Shown here one piece after another: positions 14,496 through 15,963 of a DNA stretch of 15,963 nt (its first letter is position 1; each line of letters begins with the position of its first letter). The notes under the pieces were generated by a model that saw only the letters and a list, made by a program, of their open reading frames with translations, did no database searches and was not told the DNA's origin. This DNA is from Gemmataceae bacterium (lineage in GTDB: Bacteria; Planctomycetota; Planctomycetia; Gemmatales; Gemmataceae): positions 1 to 15,963 of the forward strand of contig JANWVS010000007.1 in assembly GCA_025056835.1 (NCBI GenBank), read 5' to 3'. Made by a program: the position numbers and the translations under genes.

Positions 14496-15928
14496 ACCGC
14501 CGGTTCCGTGCCTTCCTCGGGTTCTTCCGCAAGCACTTTGTCGACCGCCAGACCGAATTGCTTCAATTTTTGCCGCAAGGTGCCGCGGCTGATGCCGAGC
14601 AGCTCCGCTGCCCGCGTTTGATGGTGTTCGGTGTGCCGCAAAACCAACGGCAGCAAAGCGCGTTCGACCGTCTCAATGGCCTTTTGATACAGGCCGGCTG
14701 GATGGGTTTGGAGAAGGTCTTGCAACCAGCCTGCCAGGTTTGCCTCGGCATCGGGCTTGCGAGGCGGCGTCTTGGACTGAAGCGCCGCCGGCAAGAACTC
14801 CGGCAACAAAATATGTCCGACGGCCTTGAACATCGCCTCACGAATGACGCTTTGCAATTCGCGGACATTCCCGGGCCAGGCATATTCCTGCAATAACGCC
14901 AGCGTGGCGGGAGCGATGCCGCGCAGGTCCATTCCCAACTCGCGATTGAACCGGAAAAGGAAGTGATGGGCCAACTCTGCAATGTCGCTGCGCCGTTCCC
15001 GCAGCGGCGGCAAAGTCACGGTGACTCCCTTGAGACGATAATACAAGTCGCCGCGAAACTTTCCCTCCGCCACGCGTTGCTCGAGATTCTGGTTGGTAGC
15101 CGCGAGGATCCGAACGTCCGTCTTGAGGGTTTGCGTTCCACCCAAGCGCTGAAACTCTTGCTCTTGCAAGACGCGCAGCATTTTGGCCTGAAGGGACGGT
15201 GCCATGTCGCCGATCTCATCTAACAGCAAAGTTCCTTGGTGGCATTGCTCAAACTTGCCGATGCGCCGCCGCGTCGCCCCCGTGAAGGCCCCTTGTTCGT
15301 GTCCGAAGAGCTCGCTCTCCAGCATCGTTTCCGGAATAGCCGCGCAGTTGATCGCCAGAAACGGCTTGTCAGCCCGGCGGCTGTGGTGGTAGATTGCTCG
15401 CGCCACCAATTCCTTGCCCGTGCCACTCTCGCCCAAGATCAATACGGTGACGTCCTGCGGGGCAATACGGCCGATGGCCTTGCACATCTCTTGCATCACC
15501 TCGCTGCGGCCGACGATTCGATCTCCCACTTCTTCCGGCGACAGCAAAGCTGGTACGTGCATCAAGCGGGCCGCGTCGAACGCCCGACCTAGTATCTGCG
15601 TTAAACGCTCCAACTCGAGAGGCTTGCTCAGGTAGTCGAACGCGCCGTGCTTCATCGCCTCGATGGCCGTTTCCGTCGTGCCGTGGGCCGTGATGAAGAC
15701 GATTGGCCGTTTCGGGTCGAGTTCGCGTAATTCGCGCAAGAGGTCAAGGCCGGAGCGATCAGGAAGCTGCAAATCGAGGACGATCACTTCGGGGTGATGT
15801 TCGTCCACGGCTCGGCGCCCCTCCGACGCCGTCGCCGCGGTGACTACCTTGACCGCTTGGTCCTCGAACACGTAACGGAACGAATAACGAACACTTTCTT
15901 CGTCATCGATGACCAGTAACGTCGGCAT
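14480..15928 (-). CDS. sigma-54-dependent response regulator (NtrC/AtoC type)
   Basis: The 482-residue protein is a transcription activator with three domains. The receiver (1-120) has the acidic pair D8-D9, phosphoacceptor D52 (VLDLQLPD), T80 and K102. The AAA+ domain (about 138-370) has Walker A GESGTGKE (166-173), the sigma-54 contact loop GAFTGA (213-218), Walker B LLLDEIGD (234-241) and WPGNVREL (351-358). The C-terminal Fis-type helix-turn-helix (about 430-460, TRAAELLGISRGTLRQKL) binds DNA. All residues needed for phosphorylation and ATP hydrolysis are present. The start ATG 15928 has AAGGAGG 6 bases upstream. It acts after phosphorylation by a kinase, possibly the gene whose end overlaps this start. 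Its own nearest target could be the sigma-54 promoter just downstream. Confidence 0.95.
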   Translation of the reverse strand: MPTLLVIDDEESVRYSFRYVFEDQAVKVVTAATASEGRRAVDEHHPEVIVLDLQLPDRSGLDLLRELRELDPKRPIVFITAHGTTETAIEAMKHGAFDYLSKPLELERLTQILGRAFDAARLMHVPALLSPEEVGDRIVGRSEVMQEMCKAIGRIAPQDVTVLILGESGTGKELVARAIYHHSRRADKPFLAINCAAIPETMLESELFGHEQGAFTGATRRRIGKFEQCHQGTLLLDEIGDMAPSLQAKMLRVLQEQEFQRLGGTQTLKTDVRILAATNQNLEQRVAEGKFRGDLYYRLKGVTVTLPPLRERRSDIAELAHHFLFRFNRELGMDLRGIAPATLALLQEYAWPGNVRELQSVIREAMFKAVGHILLPEFLPAALQSKTPPRKPDAEANLAGWLQDLLQTHPAGLYQKAIETVERALLPLVLRHTEHHQTRAAELLGISRGTLRQKLKQFGLAVDKVLAEEPEEGTEPAVSVKT

Positions 15929-15962
15929 GGCCGGCCTCCTTGGTTCGGGGCAGGCTGAAGGT
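15903..15962 (-). CDS. possible C-terminal end of a histidine kinase (partial)
   Basis: In the frame ending with TGA 15905-15903, the last 19 codons read TFSLPRTKEAGHADVTGHR. The TFSLP string is the kind that closes the catalytic domain of sensor histidine kinases, whose genes commonly overlap the start of their response regulator. Here the overlap would be 26 bases. Only 60 bases are in the window, so this is a contextual guess. Confidence 0.3.
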   Translation of the reverse strand, partial: TFSLPRTKEAGHADVTGHR

Positions 15963-15963
15963 G

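Overview
The window is GC-rich and gene-dense and looks like a Planctomycetota chromosome (Pirellulales- or Gemmata-like). The main reasons are a DUF1501 protein with a twin-arginine leader, a lineage-type secreted protein after it, an EboC-like UbiA enzyme beside a TIM-barrel isomerase, and divergent versions of RuvA, RuvB and CoaE. No rRNA, tRNA, insertion sequence or CRISPR array is visible. The organism call rests on family recognition only.

Left part (1-5344). An OPT-family peptide or metal-chelate transporter runs leftwards off the window edge. Diverging from it is a tight rightward operon: coaE (dephospho-CoA kinase), a class I SAM methyltransferase, ruvA and ruvB, with gaps of 12-26 bases. 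ruvC is not present.

Middle (5345-12175). All genes here read leftwards. A PvuII-type N4-cytosine DNA methyltransferase stands alone behind its own good sigma-70 promoter and has an unusual catalytic motif. A 0.5 kb gap with two small tandem duplications follows. Then, in transcription order from the right, comes a run of DUF1501 protein, secreted protein, TIM-barrel isomerase, UbiA prenyltransferase and tRNA-dihydrouridine synthase. The run starts at a sigma-70 promoter whose -10 box lies inside a perfect inverted repeat, which may be an operator. The UbiA and dus genes overlap by 4 bases.

Right part (12399-15963). An NtrC-type response regulator is preceded by what may be the last codons of its histidine kinase. 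After its stop lies a near-consensus sigma-54 (-24/-12) promoter, and a perfect 9-bp-arm palindrome sits about 165 bases upstream of the predicted start of that promoter. The promoter reads into a small glycine-zipper membrane protein, a fused GpgS-like glycosyltransferase plus HAD phosphatase, and a 45-residue membrane protein. My best reading is a compact two-component and sigma-54 controlled unit that makes a glucosylglycerate-type solute or a related glycoside. The promoter and fusion are visible in the sequence; the wiring and the product are inference.
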